Shown: positions 35,559-46,700 of the stretch, piece by piece
Layout of the letters: the number at the start of each line of letters is the position of its first letter
Numbering within the stretch: the first letter of the stretch is position 1
Source of the DNA: Lachnospiraceae bacterium
GTDB lineage: Bacteria; Bacillota; Clostridia; Lachnospirales; Lachnospiraceae
DNA length: 64,000 nt
Direction: 5' to 3'
NCBI GenBank assembly: GCA_017428105.1
Contig: JAFRRM010000036.1
Location: 23,605 to 87,604 of the forward strand
The notes under the pieces: model-generated
What the model saw: only the letters and a program-made list of their open reading frames with translations
The model's database searches: none
Told to the model about the DNA's origin: nothing
Translations under genes and position numbers: made by a program

Positions 35559-38500
35559 ATGAAAAATTCACCTCTGACCAGGCGTCTTCTTTCCGTGATG
35601 CTGGCACTGGCGATGACCGTCGCCCTGCTGACACCGGTTTCTTTGGCAAAAGCCGAAGAAGCGGCGCCTACGCTGGAAGAACTTGCCCTCACGCCGGTGG
35701 ATCCCGGCACGCTTCAGTCGCAGAAGCTGCAGGAGATCCCCGAAGCCCCCGTTGTGGAGAAGTACAGCGCGGCGGACAAGGTCCGCGTCTCCATCGTGCT
35801 GGAAAAGGCCTCCACGCTCGCGGCCGGCTACAGCCTGGACCGCATCGCCTACAATGAACAGGCGAAGGTCTACCGCCAGGAGCTCAAGAGCGAACAGGCG
35901 GAGATGGCGGCCCGGATCGGAAACGTGCTCGGCTGCAGACTGGATGTCAGGGTCAACCTGACCCTGGTGGCCAACATCATTTCCGCCAACGTGCTGTACG
36001 GTCAGATCGATGCCATCAAGGCCGTCCCCGGCGTCAGGAATGTTTTCATCGAAAACATTTATGAGCTGGACGAAGACGAAACGGCCGAACCGCAGACCGC
36101 GACTTCCGCGCTGATGACGGGCACCAATGTCGCCTGGGCCGCCGGCTACACCGGCGCCGGCAGCCGGATCGCCATCATCGACACCGGTATCGACGCGGAC
36201 CATCTGTCGTTCGACGAGGGCGCCTTTATATATTCCCTGGCTCAGAACGCCGAGGCCGCCGGCCTCAGCACGGAAGAGTACCTGGCGTCCCTGGACCTGC
36301 TGGACGAAGCCAAGATCGCCGAAGTGGCGGATCAGCTGAACCGGCCGATCGATGCCGCTCAGGCTTACATCAATGCGAAGCTCCCCTTCGGTTACAACTA
36401 TGCGTCCAACAACTACGACACCTCGCACCTGAATGACGCCGCGTCCAACCACGGCTCTCACGTCGCGGGCATTTCCGCCGCCAACAGGTACATCCCGACG
36501 GAAGACGGTTACGAGCTGGCGCTGGAAAGCGTGATCGTCCAGGGCATGGCTCCGGATGCGCAGATCCTTACCATGAAGGTGTTCAACTCCACCGGCACCG
36601 CCGATTCGGACTACATGGACGCCATTGAAGACGCCATCATCCTCGGCGCGGATGCCGCCAACCTGTCCCTCGGCTCCGGCGTGGCAGGCAAGACCTTCTC
36701 CGACGGCTATGAAGACGTCATGGACATGCTGGTCGAGAACGGCATGGTCGTTGCCATTTCCGCCGGCAACGCGTATTCCTGGTATGACACGCCTTACCCG
36801 GATGCGAGCTCCTCCGAAATGTACGGCTATCTGTACGCGGATGACGTCAAGCAGGACACGGTCGGCTCCCCGGGCTCCTTCCCGAACGCCCTGACCGTGG
36901 CTTCCGTGGACAACGCCGGCACGACCGGCATGCCGATCAAGTTCGGCGATCTGGCCGTGTTTTACAATGAGAGCCAGTATACGAACGAACCGATCGCGAC
37001 CCTGGCTCCTCAGAACCCGGTCGAATACGTGCTGGTCGACAGCGCAGGCGTTACGCCGCTGACATCCGCCGACAGCGATACCGGCGCGAGCGCGATCGGT
37101 ACCGAAAACGACGATTTCGCCCAGCTGGGCAGCGAAGTGCTGGCCGGCAAGGTCGCCCTCTGCTGGCGCGGCAGTTCCTCCTTCTACGTGAAGGCGGAAG
37201 CGGCCGTGGCGCAGGGCGCGATCGGCGTGATCATCATGAACAACAAGGCCGACATGATCGGCATGAACCTGCAGGATTACACGCAGACGGCCCCCGTCGT
37301 CCTGATCCCTCTGGCGGACGGCGAAGCGATCCTGGCGCAGTCCGAAGAGGCGGAAACGGAAGACGGCCTGGTGTACTACACCGGCACGCTCACGATCACG
37401 GACAAGGCCGAAGCCTCTGACGTCGACATTTCCGACGGCGTGGTCCAGGCTTCCGACTTCTCCTCCTGGGGCATTCCGGAATCCCTGATCATGAAACCCG
37501 AGATCATGGCTCCCGGCGGGAACATCTATTCTGTGAACGGCGCCAGCCAGGCGGACAACGTGACGGCGCACGATCAGTACATCGCCTATTCCGGCACTTC
37601 CATGGCGGCGCCTCAGGTGGCCGGCATGGCTGCGGTCATGGCACAGTACATCCGCGAAAATGATCTGGTCGAAAAGACCGGTCTCTCCGCCCGCCAGCTG
37701 ACCAACTCCCTGCTGATGGGCACCGCCCTCCCCGTTTATGACAGCAACGGCGACTACTGGTCCGTCCTGAAGGTCGGCGCCGGTCTGGCCAACGTCGGCA
37801 ACGCCGTCATGGCCACTTCCTACATCCTGATGGATGAGGACGCGACCCTGTTCCCGGATTCCGCCGCCGACGGCAAAGTCAAGGCGGAGCTGGGCGACGA
37901 TCCCGAACGCACCGGCGAATACAGCTACGGTTTCACCGTGTATCCGCTGGGCGGATCCAAGGAATTCACCCTGCGCACCGACATCTTCACCCAGTGGCTG
38001 GCCGGCGACGCCGGCTACGGCATGCTGCAGGATTACGCCACGATCCTCCTGGGCTCCGAAACGACCTACGAGATCAACGGCGTGACCTATGAAGACACCA
38101 TCGCGCTGAACGCGGACGTCAACAGGGACGAAGTGACCGATGAGGCCGATGCCCAGGCGATCCTGGACCACATCACCGGCGCCGCGGCGGAAGACGCCCC
38201 GTTCGATGCGGAAGCGGCTGATGTGGACGGCGACCGCGCCGTCACCACCGTCGACGCCCGCCTGATCCTCGAAGCGGCGGCCACGCCGGTCGTCGGGATC
38301 ACCGGACCGACCCACGTCACCGTGAACATCAAGCTGGATCCGGCCGACGTGGAGTTCCTGAACAATTACTTCACCGGCGGCTTCTTCGTGGAAGGCTACA
38401 CCTATCTGGAGCCCGTCGCCACGGAAGAAGGCGCGCTGACCGACGTGGTCCAGTCCGTTCCGATCCTCGGCTTCTGCGGCTCCTGGACGGATGCGGCCAT

Positions 38501-41500
38501 GTTTGACCGCACGTCCGTGATCGACGAAGCGTACGGGACCGGCAGGCTGCCTTACCTGGCCAACACCAACATCAACTTCATGACCCTGAAGAAGGCCGAC
38601 GGCTCCTCGCAGACCTACCGCATCAACCCCTATGCGATCGAGGATGAGTACCCTGCGGGCCGCGAAGCCATCAACAGCTCCGACACGGTCAGCTCCGTCA
38701 GCTACCTGAACATCCGCCACATGGGCGCGACGTTCTTCGCGGTCCAGGATGAAGACGGCACCGTGCTCTACGCCGGCGAAGTCCCGCTCCGCAACGAAGG
38801 CTACGCCCCTTACTATTACGTAAACGGCGAGGTATGGCGGGATTACAACGTCCGCAACGGCGCCGTCAACAAATCGCTGAGCGGCCTCGGCCTGGAAGAC
38901 GGCCAGGTGATCACGGTCGGTTTCTACGGCATTCCCGAGTATTACGCCGTCAAAGAAGCCGTGGAAGCCGGTGAAAAGCCCGAAACGGATGCCCTCACGG
39001 TCGAACAGTTCGCCGCCCTTCTGGAAGACGGCGCGTTCGGCGAAGGCGCCGCTGCCGTCAAGTATCAGATGACTGTGGACAATGAAGCCCCCGTGGCAAA
39101 CGCGGTCTATCACGACATGGTCAACGGCGACCTCAGGGCCGTGGTCTCCGACAACAACTACGTCGCTTATATGGCCCTGACCAATATCAGCGGCACGACG
39201 AAGTATTTTGAGACGGTCCCGGAGCAGACGGAAGCCGGCGAGCAGATCTCCATTCCGCTGACGCTGGAAGGCCAGGTGCTGCCGAGCAAAGTGACGCTGC
39301 TGATCTGCGACTATGCCGGCAACGAAGCCGCTTACCAGTTCGATCTGGGCGGCTCGGACGTCGACTACGGCGGAACCATGATCGCGTTCACCAACGGCGC
39401 TTACTTCCCGGGTTCGGGCAGCCGCGCCCTGCAGATCGACCCGGCCACGGTGAACCATACCTTAAGACCTGCCGCGGATACCGGCGCCGAGCTGTTCGCG
39501 CCGCTCGATTACACGGTCACGGCGGCGGAATACGTAGACGGCTACGTCTTCATGGCAGCCGATAACGGCAGGATGTACGCCGGCGAATTCACCTCGCTGA
39601 ACGAAGCGGGCGTGGCCGGAAGCTTCAGCGGCGTCACCGACAAGATCCTTGACATGGCCTTCAATTACGCTGACAGCACGCTTTATGCGATCGACGGTAC
39701 CGGCATGCTCTATACCGTGGATCTGCTGACCGGCGCCCTGACGGAAGTCGCCGTGATCAAGAGCGGTACCCTGACCTTCAATGTCCTGGCGATCGACGAC
39801 GACGGGACCTTCTACACGGCCAACAAAGGCAACAGCAGCACCTCCGCCTCCAGCGCGGCCCTGTACACGTTCACGCTGGACGATGTGGCTGACGGAACCG
39901 TCACGCCGGTGAAGGTCGGCAACCTCCGCGCTCACAACCAGAGCAGCGGCGGCGCCCTGGCCTGGGACCACGATCAGGATATTCTGTATTTCATCTCCTG
40001 CCACACCAGCGAGAACAGCGCCAGCAACGCCCTGTACACCGTCGACCTGGAAACCGGCAAGGCCGCAAAGGCGAACAGCAGCGGCGCCGCCCTGTACAAT
40101 TATTTCTCCGGTCTGTTTATCGTTCCGGGCAAGAACTCGGTGATCCACCCGACCGACACCGCGACGGGGATCGAAGTCTCGCCGGCGGCGCTGACCCTGC
40201 TGAAGGGCCAGACGTACACAGGCGTGGAAGCGGTCGTCTACCCCTGGAACCTGACGGACAAATCGGTCACCTGGGAATCCGCGGATCCCTCGATCGCCGC
40301 TTTCAATAACGGCAAGGTCACCGGCGTCTCGGTCGGCGAGACCCGGCTGATCGCGACGACCGCCGCGGAGCCTCATCTGACGGCCGAGATCCCGGTCACC
40401 GTCAAGGAAGCGCCGGTCGCCGAACTGCGCGGCATCATCTGGGACGAACAGGGCCGGGGCAACGCGGCCTCCTTCCGGAGCAACGCGACGGAAGCCTGGG
40501 AGAGCGGGTCTGCCGGTCTCGGACAGCTGCGCTGGGGCGCGCTGGCGGATGACAAGCTCTATGGCTCCACGGACGAAGAACTGTTTGTGGTCGATGCCGA
40601 CACCTATGACGTGATCTCGCTGGGCGGGATCGTTCTGGACTGGGTCCCGTCCGACGCGGCGGCCCTTCCCGCCGATATGGCGGAAGCACTGGAACTGGGC
40701 CGGGTCGTCGGCTTCTGCCAGAACGGCTACGGCAACCTGCTCGAGCTCCTGAATCCGGAAGAAGGGTCACTGGCCCGTCTGGTCATGTCCGATCTGGATC
40801 CCGTATTCGATACGGATCCGCCCTGCGTCATCGCCTATATCGGCCGCGGAGAATTCTATCAGTCGGCCGATGACGCGGGCTACGTCTTCATGACGGAATC
40901 CGGCAACGTCTATCTCCTGGCCATCACCATGGACGGCAGCATCGCATGCGGCGCACTGGGCGCGACCGGCATCGACCTGACCGGCGCGGGCGACGTCTCC
41001 AACAGCGTCTGGGCCTCCCTGGTCTACGACGATGAGACCGGCTTCCTGTACCTGTCCCACTACGACGGCGAAGACGATTACGCCTGGCTGTACGCCATCG
41101 ACGCGGCCGATCCGGCCGCCAATACCAGACTCGGCCACTTCAGGACGGATGTCTGGCCGGTCGTCGGTCTGTACGAATACGTTCCGACCACGGATCTGAA
41201 GATGACGGTCAACCCGCTGAACGTCACGGTGTTCGCCGGCGCGACGGCCGAGATCTCGGTCAAGATCAAGAACGGCACGACCAACGCGTACACGGCGGAA
41301 GTCGTGGACGAAGAGATCGCCCAGTTCGAAGACGGCGTGGTCACCGGTGTGGCCCCCGGCAAGACGAAGATCAAGATCACCACGGTAGATACCAATGAGG
41401 CGGGCGATCACCTGACCGCGACCGTGAACGTCACGGTCCGCGAAGCCTTCGACCCGGGCACCGGCGAACCGGCCGATCCGGGCACCTATCCGGAACCCGA

Positions 41501-43424
41501 TCCGAGGATCACCGGCGTGAAGCAGGGCTTCTACTTCGAGACCGATCCGGAAGCCGAAGACTGGATCTTCTGGGACCGCGACGGCGACGGCTACACCTGG
41601 GAGTGGGCGACCGGCAGTTCCTTCGTGACCTACGAAGGCACGGGCATCATCCATTCCGCGTCCTATGTGAACAACGTCGGCGCGCTGCATCCGGACAACT
41701 TCGCGATCAGCCCCGCGCTGGATCTGAGCGGCCTGACTGACGCCAACCTCTCCCTGTATGCCTGCGGCCAGGATTCGTCCTATGCCGCCGAGAAATTCGC
41801 CGTCTACGCCGGCACCACGAACGATCCGTCCCAGATGACCAAGATCTCCGAGACCTTCACGGCGACCAGCGCGATGAAGCAGTACCTCGTCTCCCTGAGG
41901 GATTTCGCGGGCGAATCCAGAGTCTTCGTGGCCATCCGCCACTTCAACGTGACGGATATGTTCTATCTGAACGTCGACGCGGTGGAACTGCTGACGGCTG
42001 ACGGCCGCGGCGCCGCGCACGAACCGGCGCCGGCCCCCGAGTTCGCCCTGACGAAGAGCGAAGACGCCGCCGCCATTCAGATCGGTACGGAAGTGTTCAG
42101 AACGGACGTCCCCGCCGCTGCGCAGGAAGCGAACGGCGGCCTGAACCGTGCCGGCGGCGAAGCCGTGATCAAGGCCCGTCCCGCCAAGGGCAGCCGCGGT
42201 GCGGACGGCTCGGCGGAGAACGGCATCGTGACCGTGACCCTGGCCGAGGACGCCGACGTGACCAACGGCCTCATCGCGGTGGAATACGATCCCGAACTGC
42301 TGACCTACGACCATGCGGACAGCCCTCTGCTGCGGTACGTCTCCTGGAATGAGGCGGACGGCGCCGTGTACTTCGCTTATGCGAGCGCGGTCCCGGTCCC
42401 GGCCGGCGAGGTCCTGACGAACATCTATTTCACCTACACCGAACCGGTTCCGGAGACCGAGATCCACGTCACCACGCTGGAGCGCAACGACGACACCGCG
42501 GTGGACGAAGAGCCCGCCGTGATCAAGATCGGCTCCTCCGTCATCATCAACGGCGTGACCCTGGCGCTGGACGGCCGGCTGGCGATGAACATGTACATCA
42601 CCGCGCCCGAATCCGCCGCGACGGCGACCATGACCTTCCACGGCCAGAACGAGGACGAGGTGACGTTCGAACTGATCCGCGACAAGGATCACTTCTTCAA
42701 CTCCAAGACCGGCCAGTTCCGCCTGCCGTACAAGAACATCGCGGCCAAGGAAATGACCTGCCCGGTGGAACTGAAGGTGTTTGACGCGGACGGCAGCCAG
42801 ATGGCGCTGGTGCGCGCCAACGGCGACGCGGTGGAAGGCAACGCCTTCTCCTTCCGCGTCGTCGACTGGGCGAACGCGACGATCGAAAATGCGAACAGCA
42901 CCGAAGCGGCCGTCAACCTGGCCAAGTCCCTGCTGAACTACGGCGGTGCCGCTCAGGAATACTTCGGGTTCAAGCCGGACGACAACGCGAACCCGGAAGG
43001 CTACCTGGCGGAAGAGACCGCTGCGGTCGAAGCGGATCCTGCCCTGGATGGCGACATCCCGGCAGACGCGAAGGCCCTGTTCGGCTACGCCGGCCTGACC
43101 CTGAACCTGGAGGGCGATACAGAGCTGCGCATCTACTTCACCAAGGACGTGACCGCGGTGGACGACGCCGGCATCAAGTTGCCTCTGCAGACCCAGGGCA
43201 AGAAGAAGTACGTCAGCATCCCGAACATCGCTTCCGTGGATCTGGATGCGCTGTATCCGCTGACCATCAGTCTGGACGGTCAGGAGCGCGTCTTCACGCT
43301 GGCTGCGCTGACGTATGCGAATAAGATCCTGGCGGCGGGCACGAACGAGAAGCTCGTGACCGTCATGAAGGCTCTGTACATCTACAATGAGATGGCGGAG
43401 ATCTACTTTAATAAAGTAGACTGA
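35559..43424 (+). CDS. giant secreted S8 protease 1, multi-domain
   Basis: A 2,621-residue secreted subtilase of lactocepin/C5a-peptidase style. Signal peptide: residues about 1-30 (RRLLSVMLALAMTVALLTP). The catalytic triad is Asp208 (AIIDTGID), His298 (NHGSHVAG) and Ser681 (SGTSMAAPQ), with a PA domain between His and Ser (about 500-620). A dockerin-like pair of calcium loops (DVNRDEVTDEAD and DVDGDRAVTTVD, about 850-909) interrupts an Fn3-like region. Then come propeller-like stretches, two bacterial Ig-like domains (about 1535-1618 and 1880-1960), a cleaved-adhesin-like module (about 1988-2146), a cohesin-like module (about 2215-2323) and a conserved C-terminal module of about 290 residues ending YFNKVD. 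There is no LPXTG motif. The ATG at 35559 was chosen for AAAGGAGAACG and the signal peptide. It is a paralogue of the next gene. Confidence 0.9.
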   Translation: MKNSPLTRRLLSVMLALAMTVALLTPVSLAKAEEAAPTLEELALTPVDPGTLQSQKLQEIPEAPVVEKYSAADKVRVSIVLEKASTLAAGYSLDRIAYNEQAKVYRQELKSEQAEMAARIGNVLGCRLDVRVNLTLVANIISANVLYGQIDAIKAVPGVRNVFIENIYELDEDETAEPQTATSALMTGTNVAWAAGYTGAGSRIAIIDTGIDADHLSFDEGAFIYSLAQNAEAAGLSTEEYLASLDLLDEAKIAEVADQLNRPIDAAQAYINAKLPFGYNYASNNYDTSHLNDAASNHGSHVAGISAANRYIPTEDGYELALESVIVQGMAPDAQILTMKVFNSTGTADSDYMDAIEDAIILGADAANLSLGSGVAGKTFSDGYEDVMDMLVENGMVVAISAGNAYSWYDTPYPDASSSEMYGYLYADDVKQDTVGSPGSFPNALTVASVDNAGTTGMPIKFGDLAVFYNESQYTNEPIATLAPQNPVEYVLVDSAGVTPLTSADSDTGASAIGTENDDFAQLGSEVLAGKVALCWRGSSSFYVKAEAAVAQGAIGVIIMNNKADMIGMNLQDYTQTAPVVLIPLADGEAILAQSEEAETEDGLVYYTGTLTITDKAEASDVDISDGVVQASDFSSWGIPESLIMKPEIMAPGGNIYSVNGASQADNVTAHDQYIAYSGTSMAAPQVAGMAAVMAQYIRENDLVEKTGLSARQLTNSLLMGTALPVYDSNGDYWSVLKVGAGLANVGNAVMATSYILMDEDATLFPDSAADGKVKAELGDDPERTGEYSYGFTVYPLGGSKEFTLRTDIFTQWLAGDAGYGMLQDYATILLGSETTYEINGVTYEDTIALNADVNRDEVTDEADAQAILDHITGAAAEDAPFDAEAADVDGDRAVTTVDARLILEAAATPVVGITGPTHVTVNIKLDPADVEFLNNYFTGGFFVEGYTYLEPVATEEGALTDVVQSVPILGFCGSWTDAAMFDRTSVIDEAYGTGRLPYLANTNINFMTLKKADGSSQTYRINPYAIEDEYPAGREAINSSDTVSSVSYLNIRHMGATFFAVQDEDGTVLYAGEVPLRNEGYAPYYYVNGEVWRDYNVRNGAVNKSLSGLGLEDGQVITVGFYGIPEYYAVKEAVEAGEKPETDALTVEQFAALLEDGAFGEGAAAVKYQMTVDNEAPVANAVYHDMVNGDLRAVVSDNNYVAYMALTNISGTTKYFETVPEQTEAGEQISIPLTLEGQVLPSKVTLLICDYAGNEAAYQFDLGGSDVDYGGTMIAFTNGAYFPGSGSRALQIDPATVNHTLRPAADTGAELFAPLDYTVTAAEYVDGYVFMAADNGRMYAGEFTSLNEAGVAGSFSGVTDKILDMAFNYADSTLYAIDGTGMLYTVDLLTGALTEVAVIKSGTLTFNVLAIDDDGTFYTANKGNSSTSASSAALYTFTLDDVADGTVTPVKVGNLRAHNQSSGGALAWDHDQDILYFISCHTSENSASNALYTVDLETGKAAKANSSGAALYNYFSGLFIVPGKNSVIHPTDTATGIEVSPAALTLLKGQTYTGVEAVVYPWNLTDKSVTWESADPSIAAFNNGKVTGVSVGETRLIATTAAEPHLTAEIPVTVKEAPVAELRGIIWDEQGRGNAASFRSNATEAWESGSAGLGQLRWGALADDKLYGSTDEELFVVDADTYDVISLGGIVLDWVPSDAAALPADMAEALELGRVVGFCQNGYGNLLELLNPEEGSLARLVMSDLDPVFDTDPPCVIAYIGRGEFYQSADDAGYVFMTESGNVYLLAITMDGSIACGALGATGIDLTGAGDVSNSVWASLVYDDETGFLYLSHYDGEDDYAWLYAIDAADPAANTRLGHFRTDVWPVVGLYEYVPTTDLKMTVNPLNVTVFAGATAEISVKIKNGTTNAYTAEVVDEEIAQFEDGVVTGVAPGKTKIKITTVDTNEAGDHLTATVNVTVREAFDPGTGEPADPGTYPEPDPRITGVKQGFYFETDPEAEDWIFWDRDGDGYTWEWATGSSFVTYEGTGIIHSASYVNNVGALHPDNFAISPALDLSGLTDANLSLYACGQDSSYAAEKFAVYAGTTNDPSQMTKISETFTATSAMKQYLVSLRDFAGESRVFVAIRHFNVTDMFYLNVDAVELLTADGRGAAHEPAPAPEFALTKSEDAAAIQIGTEVFRTDVPAAAQEANGGLNRAGGEAVIKARPAKGSRGADGSAENGIVTVTLAEDADVTNGLIAVEYDPELLTYDHADSPLLRYVSWNEADGAVYFAYASAVPVPAGEVLTNIYFTYTEPVPETEIHVTTLERNDDTAVDEEPAVIKIGSSVIINGVTLALDGRLAMNMYITAPESAATATMTFHGQNEDEVTFELIRDKDHFFNSKTGQFRLPYKNIAAKEMTCPVELKVFDADGSQMALVRANGDAVEGNAFSFRVVDWANATIENANSTEAAVNLAKSLLNYGGAAQEYFGFKPDDNANPEGYLAEETAAVEADPALDGDIPADAKALFGYAGLTLNLEGDTELRIYFTKDVTAVDDAGIKLPLQTQGKKKYVSIPNIASVDLDALYPLTISLDGQERVFTLAALTYANKILAAGTNEKLVTVMKALYIYNEMAEIYFNKVD

Positions 43425-43440
43425 CGCCGTGATCCAAGGC

Positions 43441-43475
43441 GAGGCTGGCCGGGCGACCGGTCAGCCTCTTTTTGA
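43441..43475 (+). terminator. terminator of protease 1
   Basis: GAGGCTGGCCGG pairs with CCGGTCAGCCTC (one G-U) around GCGA, then five T. Nearly the same hairpin follows protease 2 (53524-53560). Confidence 0.88.
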
Positions 43476-43579
43476 TGTCCGAAATCGAAAAAAACGACAA
43501 AACACGGCGGTCGTGCTTCTTTTTTGACACTTTTTCTCGTTTGCGTCGCCCCGTTCTCGAAAAAACGCCAATAATTCTA

Positions 43580-43608
43580 TTGTAATTTATAAGAAAAAAC
43601 TATATTAT
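43580..43608 (+). promoter_or_regulatory. promoter of giant protease 2
   Basis: -35 TTGTAA (43580-43585), 17-base spacer, -10 TATTAT (43603-43608) in an AT-rich stretch. Confidence 0.7.
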
Positions 43609-43725
43609 TGAGAAGAATTAAGCAGATATCGTCTGCGGGCCTGAGGCGGAACAGGCCCGGGGGCGTCGTCTACTTACTTTTCGGCGTTTCCGCGCCGGAA
43701 AAATCAAGAAAAGGAGAAAGAAAGA
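43609..43725 (+). promoter_or_regulatory. structured 5' leader shared with protease 1
   Basis: AGCAGATATCGTC lies at 43621-43633, then hairpin GGGCCTG/CAGGCCC (43637-43658, eight-base loop ending GGAA), and a second hairpin (43678-43702) with one bulged base. Spacing to the start codon is close to that of protease 1. Covariation is visible: the first stem gains a G-C pair on both sides. Confidence 0.6.
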
Positions 43726-46700
43726 ATGAAGAATTCACCTCTGTACAGGCGTCTTCTCTCCGTGGTGCTGGCACTCGCGATGACCGTCGCCCTGCTGACA
43801 CCCACTTCTTTGGCGCGTGCCGCCGAAGATACGGCGCCTGCCCGGGAAGAACTGGAACTTACTCCCGTAGATCCCAGTACGCTTGATTCTCACACGCTGC
43901 CGGAAGTACAGGCAACGTATGACAAAGAACCGTACAGCGCTGCGGAAGAAGTCCGGGTCTCCATCGTGCTGGAAAAGGCCTCCACGATCGAAGCCGGCTT
44001 CGAACTCGAGGGGATCGCTTATGACGCTGCCGCGAAAGAATACCGGCAGGGCTTAAAGAGCGATCAGGACGAGATGGTTGCCCGCATCGGTCAGGTGCTT
44101 GGCCACGATCTGGACGTCAAGTGGAATCTGACTCTGATTGCGAACATCATCTCTGCAAACGTCCTCTATGGCGAGATCGACGCCATCAAGGCGATCGACG
44201 GCATCACGGATGTTTTCGTCGAGAACCGCTATGAGCTGGATGACGCCGAAAAAGATGATCCCGCCACCGCGACTTCCGCTCTGATGACCGGCACGAACGT
44301 TGCCTGGGCCGAAGGTTATACCGGCGCCGGCAGCAGAGTTGCCATCATCGATACCGGTATCGACGCCGAGCATCTGTCCTTTGACGCCGGAGCCTTCGAA
44401 TATGCGCTGGCTCAGAACGCGGCCGAGAAGGAAATGAGCGTCGACGAATACGTCGCTTCCCTGAATCTGCTGACCGCCGACAAGATCGACGAAGTAGCGG
44501 ATCAGCTGAACGTATCCGTCACCGGCAGCCAGGCATACCGCAATGCCAAGGTGGCTTACGGCTATAACTACGTAGACCGCAGCCTCCGCATCGACCATCA
44601 GGACACCGGCAGCAACCACGGCTCTCACGTGACGAGTATCGCGGCTGCCAACAAGTACGTCCCGGTGGACGGCGGTTACGGTCTGGCGCTTGACACCGTC
44701 GGCGTACAGGGCATGGCCCCTGATGCGCAGATCCTGACGATGAAGGTGTTCAGCACGAGCGGCGCTTCCGATTCCGACTACATGATCGCGATCGAAGACG
44801 CCATCATCCTGGGCGCCGATTCGGCCAACCTGTCCCTGGGTTCCGGTGTGGCAGGCAGGACCTTCTCTGACGGTTACGAAAGAGTAATGAACCTCCTGGT
44901 TGAAAAAGGCATGGTCGTTTCCATTTCCGCCGGCAACGCCTATTCCTGGTACAACACCCCTTACAACAGCAACATGCCTTACGGCTACATCTACGCGGAT
45001 GATGTCAAGCAGGACACCGTCGGTTCCCCGGGTTCCTTCCCGAACGCGTTTACCGTCGCTTCCGTTGACAACGCGGGCCAGACCGGCATGCCGCTGAAGT
45101 TCGGCGATCTCTCCGTGTTCTACACCGAGACCTCCGGCTACGGCAACGACCCCATCTCGACCCTCAGCGGCCAGGATCTGGAATACGTCCTGCTCAACGG
45201 CCCCGGCGTGGATGACAACGCTCACGTGGGCCAGGCCGGCGACGATTTCTACGCCCTCGGCTCCGCGGTCGTATCCGGCAAAGTAGCGATCTGCTTCCGC
45301 GGCTCCTCCTCCTTCTTCGCGAAGGCCAACGCCGCCGTGGCGCAGGGCGCCGTTGCCGTCCTGATCGCCAACAACACGGACGGTTCCTTCGGCATGAACC
45401 TGACCGGTTACAACTACTCCGCTCCCGCGGTCTCCATCCTTCAGTCTGACGGCTTTGCCATCATGGCCCAGTCTGAAAAGGTGACGACCGAAAGCGGTCT
45501 GGAATACTACACCGGTTCCGTGAAGATCTCCGACAAGATGGAAGTCTCCGACGTCGACATTTCCGACGGCGTGGTCACCGCTTCCGACTTCTCCTCCTGG
45601 GGCATTCCGGAATCCCTGATCATGAAGCCCGAGATCCTGGCCCCCGGCGGCAGCATCTACGGTGTCAACGGCGCCAGCGCGCTGGCTTCTGACAACGTCA
45701 CGACTCACGACCAGTACGCGTCCTTCTCCGGCACGTCCATGGCGGCTCCTCAGGTAGCCGGTATGGCGGCTGTGATGGGCCAGTACATCCGTGAGAACGA
45801 TCTGACCACCAAGACCGGCCTCTCCGCCCGCCAGCTGATCAACTCCCTGCTGATGGGCACCGCCAACCCTGTCTATGACAGCGACGGCGAATACTGGTCC
45901 ATCCTGAAGGTCGGCTCCGGCTTAGCCAACGTCGGCAAGGCCGTCAAGGCCACCTCCTACATCCTGATGGATGAAGATGCGACCATGTTCCCGGATTCCG
46001 CCAGAGACGGCAAAGTCAAGGCTGAGCTGGGCGACGATCCTGAGCGCAACGGCGAATACAGCTTCGGTTTCACCATCTATCCGATGGGCGAATCCAAGGA
46101 ATTCAAGCTGCGCACCGACATCTTCACGCAGTGGCTGGCCGGCAACGCCGGTTACGGCATGCTGCAGGATTACGGCACCATCCTGATCGGCGCCGACGTG
46201 ACCTACGAGATCAACGGCGAGACCTATGAGAACGCTTCCACCCTGGATGCGGACGTCAACCAGGACGGCGTGACCGACGAAGCCGATGCCCAGGCGATCC
46301 TGGATCACATCACCGGCTGGGCCGATGAAGAAGATCCGTTCGACGCGAATGCGGCCGATGTGGACGGCGACAAGGCCATCACCACCGTCGACGCCCGCCT
46401 GATCCTCGAAGCGGCTGCCACGCCTACCATCGAGATCACCGAGCCGACCCACGTCACCGTGAACATCAAGCTCAACGAAGATGATGCCGCGTTCCTGGCT
46501 TACTACTTCGGCGGCAACTTCTTCGTGGAAGGCTACACCTACATCGAGCCCGCCTCCAATGAAGAAGGCGAGTTCCTGGATGTGGAACAGTCCATCCCGA
46601 TCCTTGGCCTGTACGGTTCCTGGAGCGGCCCGGCCATGTTCGACCGCACCTCCGTGATAGACGATGCTTACGGCACCGGCAAGTTGCCTTACCTGGCCAA

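Noticed and set aside
35568..42692. Long - strand frames opposite protease 1 (1,296, 304 and 641 codons)
   Set aside because: Same codon-bias artefact; the + strand shows a signal peptide, catalytic triad and recognisable modules.
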